64,000 bases of DNA, from NCBI RefSeq assembly GCF_012070565.1, contig NZ_JAAQRO010000022.1, positions 1-64,000 on the forward strand. Reading direction: 5' to 3'. Each line of letters begins with the position of its first letter. Position 1 is the first letter of the stretch. A program made the position numbers and the translations under genes. Of the stretch, positions 53,987-63,562 are shown in pieces. Origin of the DNA: Anaerosporobacter faecicola (GTDB taxonomy: Bacteria > Bacillota > Clostridia > Lachnospirales > Lachnospiraceae). The notes below the pieces were generated by a model. That model made no database searches and was not told the origin of the DNA. It saw only the letters and a program-made list of their open reading frames with translations.

Positions 53987-54150
53987 TAAAAAAAGCGAGA
54001 CTCTTGCTGTAATTAACTTACAACAAAAGTCTCGCTACAAAATCGGTTGATTAACAACTATTGATTTCGTTACGGTACGGATTCGCAATTGAATCGTATT
54101 GACGACACCGTAATCATCTTTCAATGTTAGCTACTCCCTTTTGACTTCAC
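53987..54150 (-). promoter_or_regulatory. yybP-ykoY manganese riboswitch with terminator
   Basis: On the minus strand the leader has AAAGGGAGTAGCTAACATTG, TGTCGTCAATACGA and later AATCAATAG, then GCGAGACTTTTG. A 13-bp terminator stem follows (AGCGAGACTCTTG 53994-54006 with CAAAAGTCTCGCT 54024-54036; one mismatch) and T7. These are the hallmarks of the yybP-ykoY Mn2+ riboswitch, which switches on exporters when manganese is high. It lies 30 bp before the P-type ATPase. Confidence 0.82.
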
Positions 54151-54208
54151 CCATTTTACCAAGTTTTTTGCTTTTGTGTCAATGTAATTTTTTATTCTTA
54201 ACATAATC

Positions 54209-54736
54209 TTAACGAATAAAATCTTTTACTTTCTCTATTGGTAATACTTTGGCAAATCTTCCTTCCCATATTGTATAGTGGTAGAAATCATTTAATTGTT
54301 TTCCTGTAAATTCTCCGTTGTTTTTTGTTGTAATGGTTCCCTCTGGTACAATCATACGATATCCCTGCTCAAATCCAGACTTAATGGTTGCATCCACGCA
54401 GTACTCCGTCTGTAATCCCATGATGATAAGATTGGTAATATGTTTTTCCTTCAAATATTCCTTCAGTCCCGTTTTATAAAAGGCACTGTTGTAACATTTA
54501 TCAAACACCTTTTCTCCATCCTCTGGAGTGATTTCCTCATAGATCTCATAACCAGCTTTTCCTTTTGTCAGTTCTTCCTTTGGTCCATCGTCATGGCGAA
54601 CATATAGAATCTCCACATTCTGTTCACGACCAAATGCAAGTAACTCTTTGATATTTGCGATAAATGTATCCTTCTGCTCCAAATCGTCTCCTACTAGTGC
54701 TTGTTGTACATCTACTACCATCATTGCATACTTCAT
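54209..54736 (-). CDS. isochorismatase-like cysteine hydrolase
   Basis: 175 residues. AMMVVDVQQALVGDD gives the catalytic Asp, GKAGYEIYEEI the Lys region, and IIMGLQTEYCVDATIKSGFE the catalytic Cys, the triad of isochorismatase/nicotinamidase-type hydrolases. Substrate is not clear; these often hydrolyse amides. GGGGG precedes ATG 54736. Stands alone, with the riboswitch of the next gene downstream. Confidence 0.88.
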   Translation of the reverse strand: MKYAMMVVDVQQALVGDDLEQKDTFIANIKELLAFGREQNVEILYVRHDDGPKEELTKGKAGYEIYEEITPEDGEKVFDKCYNSAFYKTGLKEYLKEKHITNLIIMGLQTEYCVDATIKSGFEQGYRMIVPEGTITTKNNGEFTGKQLNDFYHYTIWEGRFAKVLPIEKVKDFIR

Positions 54737-54974
54737 ACGAGTCCCCCTGTTCTTTTGGTGTACGGATGCATTTGCCCATGCGCTCCTATTCCTTCCGTCG
54801 ACAGTTGCTATACTATCTCAAATTTTCACATCGAAAAATTTCCGCAGAGTAGATAATTGCTATGGGATCACCGATGAATCTAGCAATCACCTACTCGTAC
54901 GAAACATTCAAGTGCGAAGTTTGAATTCCTATCTATATTATATGCCTTCTCTCGCTCCCATACAATACCATTCC

Positions 54975-56585
54975 TTAGGGAATTGCTTCATATAAAGCAA
55001 TGGTATCTTTAAATCTGCCTTCCTCGGTATCTCCCATGACAACTGCTATATATTCCTCTCCATCAAGCACTGCTGCGGATACAAGACATTTACCTGCCTT
55101 GTCTGTACTTCCTGTTTTTAAACCAATGGCATTCTCATAATAATATGCGCTATTTTCATTTAAAAGAAGATTCGTATTTTCCCAGGTTATGTCTCTCCCA
55201 TCTCGCGTACAAACTCGGCTTCTTTCCATCTGAACAATCTCACGTAAGATTCCATTTTCTGTAGAGGCATCCATGAATGCCACTGCAATTTGAGCTAAGT
55301 CCTTAGCCGTACTGTATTGTCCCTCTTCATCATATCCATCTGGTGTTTGGAAACAAGAATGTTTAGCACCAATCTCCTTTGCCAATGCATTCATTGCATC
55401 AACAAATGTATCTACTGCCTGTTTTGCACCTAAATCATCTTGACCTGCAATTCTTCTACCAGTATATGCAGCTAATGTAAATGCAGCATCTCCTCCAGAA
55501 GGTAACAGCAATCCCTCCAGCAACTGCTCTATGGTTACCTCATTCCCATTCTGAAAGCCTGCCACAGAAGAATGAGCTGGTAATAGTGCAATTTCATCGC
55601 CTACAGTAACAACCTCCTCTAATTCACAGTAGTTCAATACCGTTAATGCTGTCAGCATCTTCGTTGTGCTGGCAGGTGCTATTCTTTCCTCTTCATTCCG
55701 TCCATAGAGTTTCTCCTGATCCGCAACCTTCACTACATAGATATTGCTGGCTGTAAGTTTTTCTTCTATATTTAGTACATGCTCTTTCTTATTACTCTGG
55801 TTTTTATCTTTCTCCTCATTCGTAGATACCTTTTTTGTTCCGCTCTCTAAATCCAGGTCTGTAGTACCATCTTGTTTGGCATCTGAAATCACTTCTGCAT
55901 TCTGCCTTACTTCCTTTGCATAACTGGCGGTATCCTGTAGCAAGGCTTTTCGTTTCTCATACCCTACTACAAACACGCTGCATAGTACTATTGCACCCAA
56001 ACATAGGAGAGGAAGGGAATCCCGCCTTAATTTTTTTCCATTCTTCATCGATTCGATTCCAATCTTTTGTTTTAAAAATGGAAATTGCTTTAAGAGCAAT
56101 ACGGCGATTAGATAACCTATAGCCGTACCAAGAGTATTCAGTATTACATCATCAATATCGGTTCCCCTTTTTAAGAATAACTGTATTGCTTCAATTAATA
56201 TGGATAGTTCTGCTCCCGTTCGAATCGCCCTAATCCCATGTTGCATCTTTCGTGAAACCATTGGTAACATAAGACCAATTGGAAGAAACATGACGATGTT
56301 ACCGAGCAAATTCAATGAATTATTCTGCCCTTCCCCAATCACTTTTAATGGAATTATATTCATGTTCTGCAAATCAGCTTGAAGTGAAAATCCATAGACG
56401 GGAGAAACGGTAACGGACAACACCACGATGAGATATATACCAAGCAGGAACAGTCCTCCTCTTTCCCACCAACTGATTCTTCTCCCTCTCCATAATAGAT
56501 AACCTTCATATAATAAAAGAAATACTCCAATTGCTAATACCCCTTTGCCTAAATACCCAGTTGCTTCTGTTATATAACCTAACAT
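54975..56585 (-). CDS. VanZ-domain / D-Ala-D-Ala carboxypeptidase fusion
   Basis: 536 residues. An N-terminal VanZ domain (~40-170; NIIPL, NLLGNIVMFLPIG, RGTDIDDVILNTLGT) with about four helices, then another helix near 190-210, then an external S11 peptidase. Its motifs are ASTTK (Ser306, Lys309), SGG at 363-365 in the usual SxN position, and LKTGST. VanZ lowers teicoplanin binding and the peptidase trims peptidoglycan stem peptides; joining them in one chain is unusual. GAGG precedes ATG 56585. Confidence 0.88.
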   Translation of the reverse strand: MLGYITEATGYLGKGVLAIGVFLLLYEGYLLWRGRRISWWERGGLFLLGIYLIVVLSVTVSPVYGFSLQADLQNMNIIPLKVIGEGQNNSLNLLGNIVMFLPIGLMLPMVSRKMQHGIRAIRTGAELSILIEAIQLFLKRGTDIDDVILNTLGTAIGYLIAVLLLKQFPFLKQKIGIESMKNGKKLRRDSLPLLCLGAIVLCSVFVVGYEKRKALLQDTASYAKEVRQNAEVISDAKQDGTTDLDLESGTKKVSTNEEKDKNQSNKKEHVLNIEEKLTASNIYVVKVADQEKLYGRNEEERIAPASTTKMLTALTVLNYCELEEVVTVGDEIALLPAHSSVAGFQNGNEVTIEQLLEGLLLPSGGDAAFTLAAYTGRRIAGQDDLGAKQAVDTFVDAMNALAKEIGAKHSCFQTPDGYDEEGQYSTAKDLAQIAVAFMDASTENGILREIVQMERSRVCTRDGRDITWENTNLLLNENSAYYYENAIGLKTGSTDKAGKCLVSAAVLDGEEYIAVVMGDTEEGRFKDTIALYEAIP

Positions 56586-56652
56586 CTTACTCGCCTCTTT
56601 CTTTTAAATTTCAAACCACCTTTTTGTTGTTAGGCTTACTATATAACAAAAA

Positions 56653-56681
56653 AATGGAGCAATGTTGATTTTTGCTCCATT
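56653..56681. terminator. terminator of the adaptor-to-kinase operon
   Basis: AATGGAGCAA (56653-56662) pairs with TTGCTCCATT (56672-56681). The minus strand ends in seven T. It follows the histidine kinase stop by ~90 bases. Confidence 0.8.
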
Positions 56682-56769
56682 CCATCTTCTACTGCATATT
56701 CACTTATCTGACTGATACGTTCCGGCATACAGTTCAACGTTTAGGGCACAGCATGGTACGTGCAGTCCT

Positions 56770-58314
56770 TTATCTTTTCTTCAGAAGCAGGCTCTGAACG
56801 AACTCACCTTCATTAAAATAGGAATTCCATAAGATATCATTGTGCTTTTTCACAATGGTTTTTACAATTTCCAATCCATTTCCTCTGCCTAGACCTTTGC
56901 TCGTAATACCAATATGAATACCAACTTCCTCCACGCTCTCCCGTACTGGATTCTTTACTAAGAGTAACAGTTCTCCTTCCTTTTCCTTCACTACAAAATG
57001 AATCTGACTGTCTGGTATCCAAGCACACTCCTCTCTTGCATTATCGAAAAAAATACCAAGTATGCGAATAATATCAGATGGGTTATTCAGGTATGGCAAG
57101 AAGCTTTGATCTGAATAGACTTCGAGTTCTAGTTCCTGTCCCTTATTCTGTATCTCCAAGTATTTATAATATAAGAAGGCACGAATTGCTTCATTCCTTA
57201 TCTCTTGCATTGTCACATACAAATCATTCTTCCGTATTTCATTCCCTGCAAATGGTGCAATATTCTCATAATAGTAGGCTTTCATTTCTGTGTCATCACT
57301 TCTAGCAACATAGCCACCCATTGTTAAGAAGATGTTCTTAAGGTCATGCTTCATCTGTCGGATTTCTTTCATATTTCGTTCCATATCACTCTGATAGAGC
57401 GCCGTTGTCTTCTTTTCAATCTCATTAAATTGTAAATGTTCCTTCAAGCGAACGGTCTGCACGAGCAAACGAATGTAAAAAATCTGAACAGAGAAAAATA
57501 AAAACAAACAGACAAGCATAACAGTTCCACTAGATTCTCCTGGCTGATAAAAATATCTCCATTCACTATAATTCATAAGAATTAGATAGACGCCAAAAAA
57601 TCCTGGAATCAGTAATAGATACTGTCCAATTTCTTCATATACCTGACTAAATGCATGAATTTGTTCAATATACAGAGCTAAGATTTTTCGAAGCAGGAAT
57701 AAGATTCCCACAAACAGCACTAGAAAAATAGTTGCCAATCCAGTTAAAAACAATGTCTTTTCTAGATTATCCAAGTGCCAATAATATGCATAACGATAGT
57801 AGATATCCCTTACTTCGTATTGGAAGATTTTTTTAAATAGCACATAAGATATTATGGCAATCGCTATTGTAATGACAAGCTGTAATGCCAGATCCCGAAT
57901 TTTCTTATAACGACGTAAAAGAAAAATGCATAAAAGAATCCAAACAGTAAAATATCGCAAACTGTCTAGAAATACATATGCACCGGTACAATGTTCAACG
58001 AGAAATAACGTATATACCAGTAAAATTCCATCTGATACATGAATTTTAATATAGCCAATGATGGAAATAGTCATTGCCATAACAATCAAACTAAGGGTCG
58101 AAATGACAAGTGCACTTCCACCCCAATGGCCAAAATCCAATTCTCCTTGAAACAGGTAGAATGTAATTACAATCAGACTTATTGTGATTCCTGTTTCCAA
58201 CCATGCAAAATGGGGGATGTTCTTTTTCTCTAACCATGTATACAACAATTGTAATCCCCCAACCCCACATACAAACAAGATCACACGAAGCCATTGTCCT
58301 AGGATTTCAACCAT
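56770..58314 (-). CDS. sensor histidine kinase with GHKL ATPase (AgrC/LytS-like)
   Basis: 514 residues. The first ~290 are mostly hydrophobic helices (seven to eight). The phosphoacceptor region is IRQMKHDLKNIFLTMGGYV (His in KHDLKN). A GHKL ATPase with IRILGIFFDNAREEC and GLGRGNGLEIVKTIV follows. It is of the peptide-sensing HPK10 type that usually pairs with LytTR regulators; such a regulator is encoded upstream, overlapping by 16 bp. Confidence 0.88.
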   Translation of the reverse strand: MVEILGQWLRVILFVCGVGGLQLLYTWLEKKNIPHFAWLETGITISLIVITFYLFQGELDFGHWGGSALVISTLSLIVMAMTISIIGYIKIHVSDGILLVYTLFLVEHCTGAYVFLDSLRYFTVWILLCIFLLRRYKKIRDLALQLVITIAIAIISYVLFKKIFQYEVRDIYYRYAYYWHLDNLEKTLFLTGLATIFLVLFVGILFLLRKILALYIEQIHAFSQVYEEIGQYLLLIPGFFGVYLILMNYSEWRYFYQPGESSGTVMLVCLFLFFSVQIFYIRLLVQTVRLKEHLQFNEIEKKTTALYQSDMERNMKEIRQMKHDLKNIFLTMGGYVARSDDTEMKAYYYENIAPFAGNEIRKNDLYVTMQEIRNEAIRAFLYYKYLEIQNKGQELELEVYSDQSFLPYLNNPSDIIRILGIFFDNAREECAWIPDSQIHFVVKEKEGELLLLVKNPVRESVEEVGIHIGITSKGLGRGNGLEIVKTIVKKHNDILWNSYFNEGEFVQSLLLKKR

Positions 58315-59045
58315 GCTTTCACCTCATTTCTCATTCGCACCGCACAAGGTACTTCTTCTCCATTGGATAAACGAATATTCATTCCAGTCAAACTTACCAT
58401 ATATCGATGGTTTACAACAATGGAACGATGTACTCTTACAAAATTTTCTCCTAATTGCTTCAACACATGTTCCATCGTATCCCGTACGGTTATACACGAG
58501 CCATCCATCGTGTGATACGTCACTCCATGGGAAATCATCTTTTCTGATTCCACATATAGAATCTGGGGCTTGGGAATCGTAACCGTTTCATCAAAACCTA
58601 TGGTTAGTTTAAGAACTTCCTCTTTCTCTTCCATTCCTTCCCCTGAAGCAATGGCTAACTGTATATAGCGGCGATATCCAGCTCCTAACTGTTCAATGTT
58701 CGTCGTCTTCTCTATAAAACCAAAGGGTTCTACCCCACTTTGCAATACTTTCATCGCCATCTCATGATGATTGGTTACGAATACTATCTTTACTTGGGAT
58801 TGAATACTTTTTAACTGCTTCGCCACATCGATTCCATTCAATTTTCCACAACCAAAATCCAAATCTAAAAACACGAGAAATGGCCCAACATTCTTCTTCA
58901 TATATGTAAAAATCTCAGAAGATTCCATGGAGACACAGCCAATCTTCACTGCCGTCAACTTATTCATTTCTATGATTGATCGTATCTTTTCCTCTTCTAA
59001 TTGTAGGATAAAACGATCATCATCACATAAGATTATGGTAAGCAT
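58299..59045 (-). CDS. LytTR-family response regulator
   Basis: 248 residues. An N-terminal receiver (ILCDDDRFILQLEEE; phosphoacceptor in FLVFLDLDFG; FVTNHHEMAMKVLQ) precedes a LytTR DNA-binding domain (ENFVRVHRSIVVNHRYMVSL). Partner of the kinase encoded next. LytTR proteins typically bind direct repeats ~20 bp apart. GAGGAG precedes ATG 59045. Confidence 0.92.
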   Translation of the reverse strand: MLTIILCDDDRFILQLEEEKIRSIIEMNKLTAVKIGCVSMESSEIFTYMKKNVGPFLVFLDLDFGCGKLNGIDVAKQLKSIQSQVKIVFVTNHHEMAMKVLQSGVEPFGFIEKTTNIEQLGAGYRRYIQLAIASGEGMEEKEEVLKLTIGFDETVTIPKPQILYVESEKMISHGVTYHTMDGSCITVRDTMEHVLKQLGENFVRVHRSIVVNHRYMVSLTGMNIRLSNGEEVPCAVRMRNEVKAWLKS

Positions 59046-59050
59046 ATTCT

Positions 59051-60292
59051 CTACTCCTCTTCCTGCTCTCTCTTACTTTGCCTTCTCTCTTGTAACACCC
59101 ATATGAATATTACCATGGCAATAACAGAACCAACCAAGACCCCCAGTTCTTTTCGCATCATTACCTCTCGAATAGTCGGTGTCATATAGTTTAACTCTTC
59201 CATATGGCTCTGAATGGTATTGATGGTGCGGCCAACACTGTTAAAATCCGACCACTTTGTTGGTATGTATTGTAGTGGAAAGAATCCATATTGTCTTGCT
59301 GTTACCACTACTGTGATCCCCAAAGCAAGCAAAAGGAAAGCTTTCTTTAACTCTGTACCAGCCATTATACGAAGACGTTCTTGTAGCTTCTCCTCACCAT
59401 TCCCATATAACTGAATTCTTCGAATAAAGAAAATCAAGAAGAACACAAAAACAAACAATACTGGCAAAAATAATACATTTCCCACAAGACGAACAATCAG
59501 ATTCTGGTCAACAATCACCGCAGAGGAACCCAAAGGATAGATCATCTGTAATTGTTCTACATATTCTCTTCCTCGTTCCGTATCCCCATAATTTAGTTGT
59601 AGGTAATGAAACGTTGTCTGGTCACTCCTTGCTTGCACCATAAAAACAGGATGACTCGTATCCAAGATTCCACGAACATAATACACTCTCTTCACACTAC
59701 TCGTTGTCTGTTGTTGCTTATCTTCTGTCCCAGAATTCTCCCCTTCTGTGACACCCGTTCTCTTTTGAAGAATGGTTTCTTCCACTTCTACTTGCTGTCC
59801 AAGTATATCCATACTGCCAAACAATTCATAAGCAGTTTCTTTATCTAAGATACAGCCCTCATAGTCATTCTCATACACATAATTTCCTCGATAGATTTGC
59901 AATGGTAGAATCTGCTGCATATTACCATACACCAAGTACTTTGTCGTCGCTTTTTCTTTTCCATATTTTTTATTGGTCACCGTCTTATGTTCTTCCATTT
60001 CATAAGCGGTGATCTCTGGCACTTTCTTTACCCGCGTCGTTACCTTTGCTTCTTCTCCCGCAGCATTCGTTTCATCCATGGTGTCTCCCTCACCGATGGA
60101 GTACTTTTCTTTTTCTTCTTCTAATAGGGTTACAACTTGTTTTTTCGTTGTTCCATCGCCTTGCAATTGAACACTTACACTTTGATAATTTTCCCGTAAT
60201 CCGTTATATGTTCGGATTCCTATGATATAGCAAAACATTGCAAGAACGAGTAAAATCACATTCTTTATTTTCCATCGTTTTCTTCTATTCAT
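59051..60292 (-). CDS. MacB-like membrane protein without ATPase
   Basis: 413 residues from ATG 60292 (AAAGGA). One N-terminal helix (VILLVLAMFCYIIGI), an extracellular domain of ~230 residues (~30-260), then three helices near 275-300, 325-345 and 385-405. This is the MacB/FtsX topology. It overlaps the adaptor gene by 8 bp, so the two probably form a complex. No ATPase gene is visible in the run. Confidence 0.65.
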   Translation of the reverse strand: MNRRKRWKIKNVILLVLAMFCYIIGIRTYNGLRENYQSVSVQLQGDGTTKKQVVTLLEEEKEKYSIGEGDTMDETNAAGEEAKVTTRVKKVPEITAYEMEEHKTVTNKKYGKEKATTKYLVYGNMQQILPLQIYRGNYVYENDYEGCILDKETAYELFGSMDILGQQVEVEETILQKRTGVTEGENSGTEDKQQQTTSSVKRVYYVRGILDTSHPVFMVQARSDQTTFHYLQLNYGDTERGREYVEQLQMIYPLGSSAVIVDQNLIVRLVGNVLFLPVLFVFVFFLIFFIRRIQLYGNGEEKLQERLRIMAGTELKKAFLLLALGITVVVTARQYGFFPLQYIPTKWSDFNSVGRTINTIQSHMEELNYMTPTIREVMMRKELGVLVGSVIAMVIFIWVLQERRQSKREQEEE

Positions 60293-62573
60293 AGGTTCCT
60301 TTACGAACACGGTCGCCCTCCATTACATTTCGGTTACTTCCTATGATCACTTCATCATCATAAGCAAGTACGTCATTAATCACTGCTGTTTGGAAATCCT
60401 TCTTACTTACTGTAACATTAACACGATAGGCCTTGTATTCTTTCCCTAATATGGTGCTTGCTTCTCTCATAACAAGTACATAGTCTCCAGCATTGTCATT
60501 ACGTAATGCGGTTAATGGAATACAGCAATCGTATTTTTCTGAAGCTTTGGATATGGTAAATTCACCAGATATACCTGGTGCATATTCTTCCTCAGCCAAT
60601 TTTGCTGTGAACTCATATCCATCGATTTCACTATTGTACGTACAAGTAAGAACCTCTCCTTTCACTGGATCCTTATATCCAGTTAACTTACAGCTTACTT
60701 CATCGCCAATCTCCACATACTCTTTGTAATCCTTTTCGAAATTGCCCACAAATACGGCACAACTTGGTGTTATCGCTACCTTCTCTGAACCAGAGATCGT
60801 TCCTCTTGGTTCAATATCCAATGCGGTCACCATTCCATCCAGATCTGCTACTACATTTCCTTTTGCCTTTTGAACTTGTTCTAGTTCTTCCAATACTTCT
60901 TCCTTTGTTTCCATCTCTTCCTGTAATTGTTCCTTATCCAACGCGGCTATCTGCGCATTGATTCTATCATTTTGTTCCTTCATAGCATTGGCTCTCTCTG
61001 TATCACTTAAGGTGTCCATAGCATCTTCAACTTGTCGCTTTGCTTTGTCTACCGCATCTTCTTTCATGTCCAGACTTTCTCTTGCTGCGCGGATTCCTTC
61101 TTTATCTTCATATACTTTATCAAGTAGCACATCAACTGCTTTTGCTTTCTTTGTAACAACTGCCTTTGCTTTCTCAAGTTCTTTTGTTTGGTTTGCAACC
61201 GCTTCTTCAACGGCTGCCTTCGCTTTTGCAACCAACTTATCTTGTTTTTTCGTAACGGTTGTTACTGCTGCTTTTGCTTTCTCCACTGCTTTGTTCTTTC
61301 TCTTATATTCCGCTTCATCGATTACTGAAGAATCAATAATAGCGGTGTAATACTTCTTATGTAACGTGGTATCACTTCCTGTTGGATTGGCTGCTAAGAA
61401 GTAAAAATAAGCAATCGCCGCATCTGTTATTTCTGTGTATTTTGGTGAAACATTGGCTACCTGCTTCTTTGCTGAATTAACTGCATCTTGTGCCTCATCA
61501 ATTGCATCTTCTTTTTCAATCTGTTGCAACTTGTATTTATTTAATGCTGTAGAATATTCATCCGAGCTTGGGTCAACCTTCGCTAGTTCACGGTCTGCTT
61601 CTTCCATCGTTAATTCCCATTTTTTCTTCACAGATTTCAAATTATCCTCTGCCTGATTCAAGGTATCTTGCGCTTCATCAACTTTTGCTTTGATCTGTTC
61701 ATATTCACTTTTTCCAAAATACGTTATATAGATGTTCTCCAAATCTTTATCCATCTCTGTGTATTTTTGACTCTTCGCATGTTGTTCAAATGTTGCCATG
61801 TATTTTAATAACTTGGTTTGCTTTTCTGTTACTTCATCTAGATCACTTTGCGCATCTGCATAAACAGCTTTTGCTTCTGCAATCGCATCATCTCGTTCAG
61901 TTTGTGCATCACTATATGCTTCTTTCGCATCTGCAACTGCTTTTGCATTCTTGGCTTTCGTTTCCTCATAGGCCTCTTTGGCTGTATCATACTCTTCCTG
62001 TGCGGCATCATACTCCTTCTTTTGGGTTTCTGTCAGACTATCTTTGATTTCCTGAATCTTCTCCTTATATACCTCCTTCGCCTTCTCATATTCTTTTTGT
62101 GCATCCTTTAAGTCTTCATTGGCTCGTTTTACTGCCTTCTGTTCTGCATTCGTATCCTTGTTATCTTCCTCTAGCGATTCCTGTAAGACGGCTTTGTCAT
62201 ATGCACGTTGTGCTGCATCGTACGCTTTTTGTGCCTCCTCAATGGTATCGTTTAATTGATTCAGATCATAGCAAAACAGAGGATCACCTTCTTTAACATT
62301 CTGCCCTTTCTTAACATAGACTTCTGAAATCTGAAGATTTTTCACAAGATCAAGGTAAATTGCATTAGCGGAATCAATTACCCCTTCCCCTGTAATTTTA
62401 TAATTCAAAACATCTTTCTTAGGAACCTGCGTCGACACGATTGGTACGGTCAAACTTGCACTGATTCGTGATACGATCGTTAAAGCAATCATGCAAACCA
62501 CGAATATCACAAGATATTTTCCTGCTTTATTCTGCAATCCTTTCATTTTTCCATTCTTTTTGTTCTCTTCCAT
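60285..62573 (-). CDS. HlyD-like efflux adaptor with long coiled coil
   Basis: 762 residues. One N-terminal membrane helix (YLVIFVVCMIALTIVS), a lipoyl half (VYVKKGQNVKEGDPLFCYDL), a very long helical region of ~420 residues rich in Ala, Glu and Lys with repeated A-A-Y-A units, then the second lipoyl half and beta-barrel (KVAITPSCAVFVGNFEKDY; EYAPGISGEFTISKASEKYD). It is about twice the size of usual membrane-fusion proteins because of the coiled coil. Probably spans the wall and links an inner pump to the outside. Confidence 0.75.
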   Translation of the reverse strand: MEENKKNGKMKGLQNKAGKYLVIFVVCMIALTIVSRISASLTVPIVSTQVPKKDVLNYKITGEGVIDSANAIYLDLVKNLQISEVYVKKGQNVKEGDPLFCYDLNQLNDTIEEAQKAYDAAQRAYDKAVLQESLEEDNKDTNAEQKAVKRANEDLKDAQKEYEKAKEVYKEKIQEIKDSLTETQKKEYDAAQEEYDTAKEAYEETKAKNAKAVADAKEAYSDAQTERDDAIAEAKAVYADAQSDLDEVTEKQTKLLKYMATFEQHAKSQKYTEMDKDLENIYITYFGKSEYEQIKAKVDEAQDTLNQAEDNLKSVKKKWELTMEEADRELAKVDPSSDEYSTALNKYKLQQIEKEDAIDEAQDAVNSAKKQVANVSPKYTEITDAAIAYFYFLAANPTGSDTTLHKKYYTAIIDSSVIDEAEYKRKNKAVEKAKAAVTTVTKKQDKLVAKAKAAVEEAVANQTKELEKAKAVVTKKAKAVDVLLDKVYEDKEGIRAARESLDMKEDAVDKAKRQVEDAMDTLSDTERANAMKEQNDRINAQIAALDKEQLQEEMETKEEVLEELEQVQKAKGNVVADLDGMVTALDIEPRGTISGSEKVAITPSCAVFVGNFEKDYKEYVEIGDEVSCKLTGYKDPVKGEVLTCTYNSEIDGYEFTAKLAEEEYAPGISGEFTISKASEKYDCCIPLTALRNDNAGDYVLVMREASTILGKEYKAYRVNVTVSKKDFQTAVINDVLAYDDEVIIGSNRNVMEGDRVRKGTYE

Positions 62574-62659
62574 TTATCTCAATCCTTTCTATTCTTCCTC
62601 TCTATATTCTTCTTTTCTTTCCTGAATTGGCAATCAATAACCTTTCTACACCAAATGAA

Positions 62660-63562
62660 TTACTGCTTGATCCCCGATGCAACGATTCCCTGTTCCAGAT
62701 ACTCTTGCCCTTTTAAGAAAATCAAAACGGCAGGTAACATCATGATCATGGAAGCTATAAAAGAAACACCTAGATTATCTACCGATATCTGTGGTAGATA
62801 AAGGGACAATGGCCAATAGGATTTGTCCCTTAAGAAGGTCAACGGCTGTTCAATACAGTTCCATAACTCGATAAAGGACAGGATCAATGCGGAGATGATT
62901 CCTGCATTCCCTAATGGAATACCTATCCGAAAGAAGATATATGCCTCTCCTGCACCATCTAGTCTTGCTGCCTCCATCAACTCTTCTGGTATTCCCTTGA
63001 AGAATTTTGTCATAATGAATACAGGGAATGTAGAGAAAATTGCTGGCAATATGATTGCAAGGTGGGTATCCAATATATGTAAGTGATTCAATACCAAATA
63101 ACTTGAAACGATTGTTACCTGGAATGGCAAGATCATCAAGATAATATAGATATAAAATAAAAATTTCTTAAAGGGAAACCGAAATCTTGCAAAACTCCAA
63201 GCCGCAGGTACTGCAACCAAAAACTGTCCAAACACTGCAGGCAAAACCTGTTTACAGGAATTCCAAAACATCACAAAAAACTGCGGTGCATCAAATAACA
63301 ACTCAACAAATGACTTCAGTGTCGGATAGATGGGGAGCAATGGCCAGGCTACGTATCCATTTCCTTGGTCGAGTACAACTCCAATGTATTCTTTTAATTC
63401 TTCTCCTCTCATAAAACAACCGCTTACTACCATATAGATTGGTATCCATATGAGTAAACAGGCAAGAAGTAAGATCATATAGATCAAACAACTACTTTTT
63501 TTACATTTATGTTTTCTGTTTCTCAATCTGTATGCCTCCCTACACGATCTCTTCTTTATCAC
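62660..63562 (-). CDS. carbohydrate ABC transporter permease, MalG-type
   Basis: 300 residues, six membrane helices. The EAA loop is LMEAARLDGAGEAYIFFRIG then IPLG. It overlaps the MalF-type permease gene by 23 bp. Sugar specificity is not visible. The HlyD-like adaptor follows 86 bp downstream. Confidence 0.92.
   Translation of the reverse strand: MIKKRSCREAYRLRNRKHKCKKSSCLIYMILLLACLLIWIPIYMVVSGCFMRGEELKEYIGVVLDQGNGYVAWPLLPIYPTLKSFVELLFDAPQFFVMFWNSCKQVLPAVFGQFLVAVPAAWSFARFRFPFKKFLFYIYIILMILPFQVTIVSSYLVLNHLHILDTHLAIILPAIFSTFPVFIMTKFFKGIPEELMEAARLDGAGEAYIFFRIGIPLGNAGIISALILSFIELWNCIEQPLTFLRDKSYWPLSLYLPQISVDNLGVSFIASMIMMLPAVLIFLKGQEYLEQGIVASGIKQ

Noticed and set aside
60958-62296. Several long plus-strand frames opposite the adaptor gene
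   Set aside because: They are antisense shadows of an Ala/Glu/Lys-rich coiled coil and lack ribosome sites.
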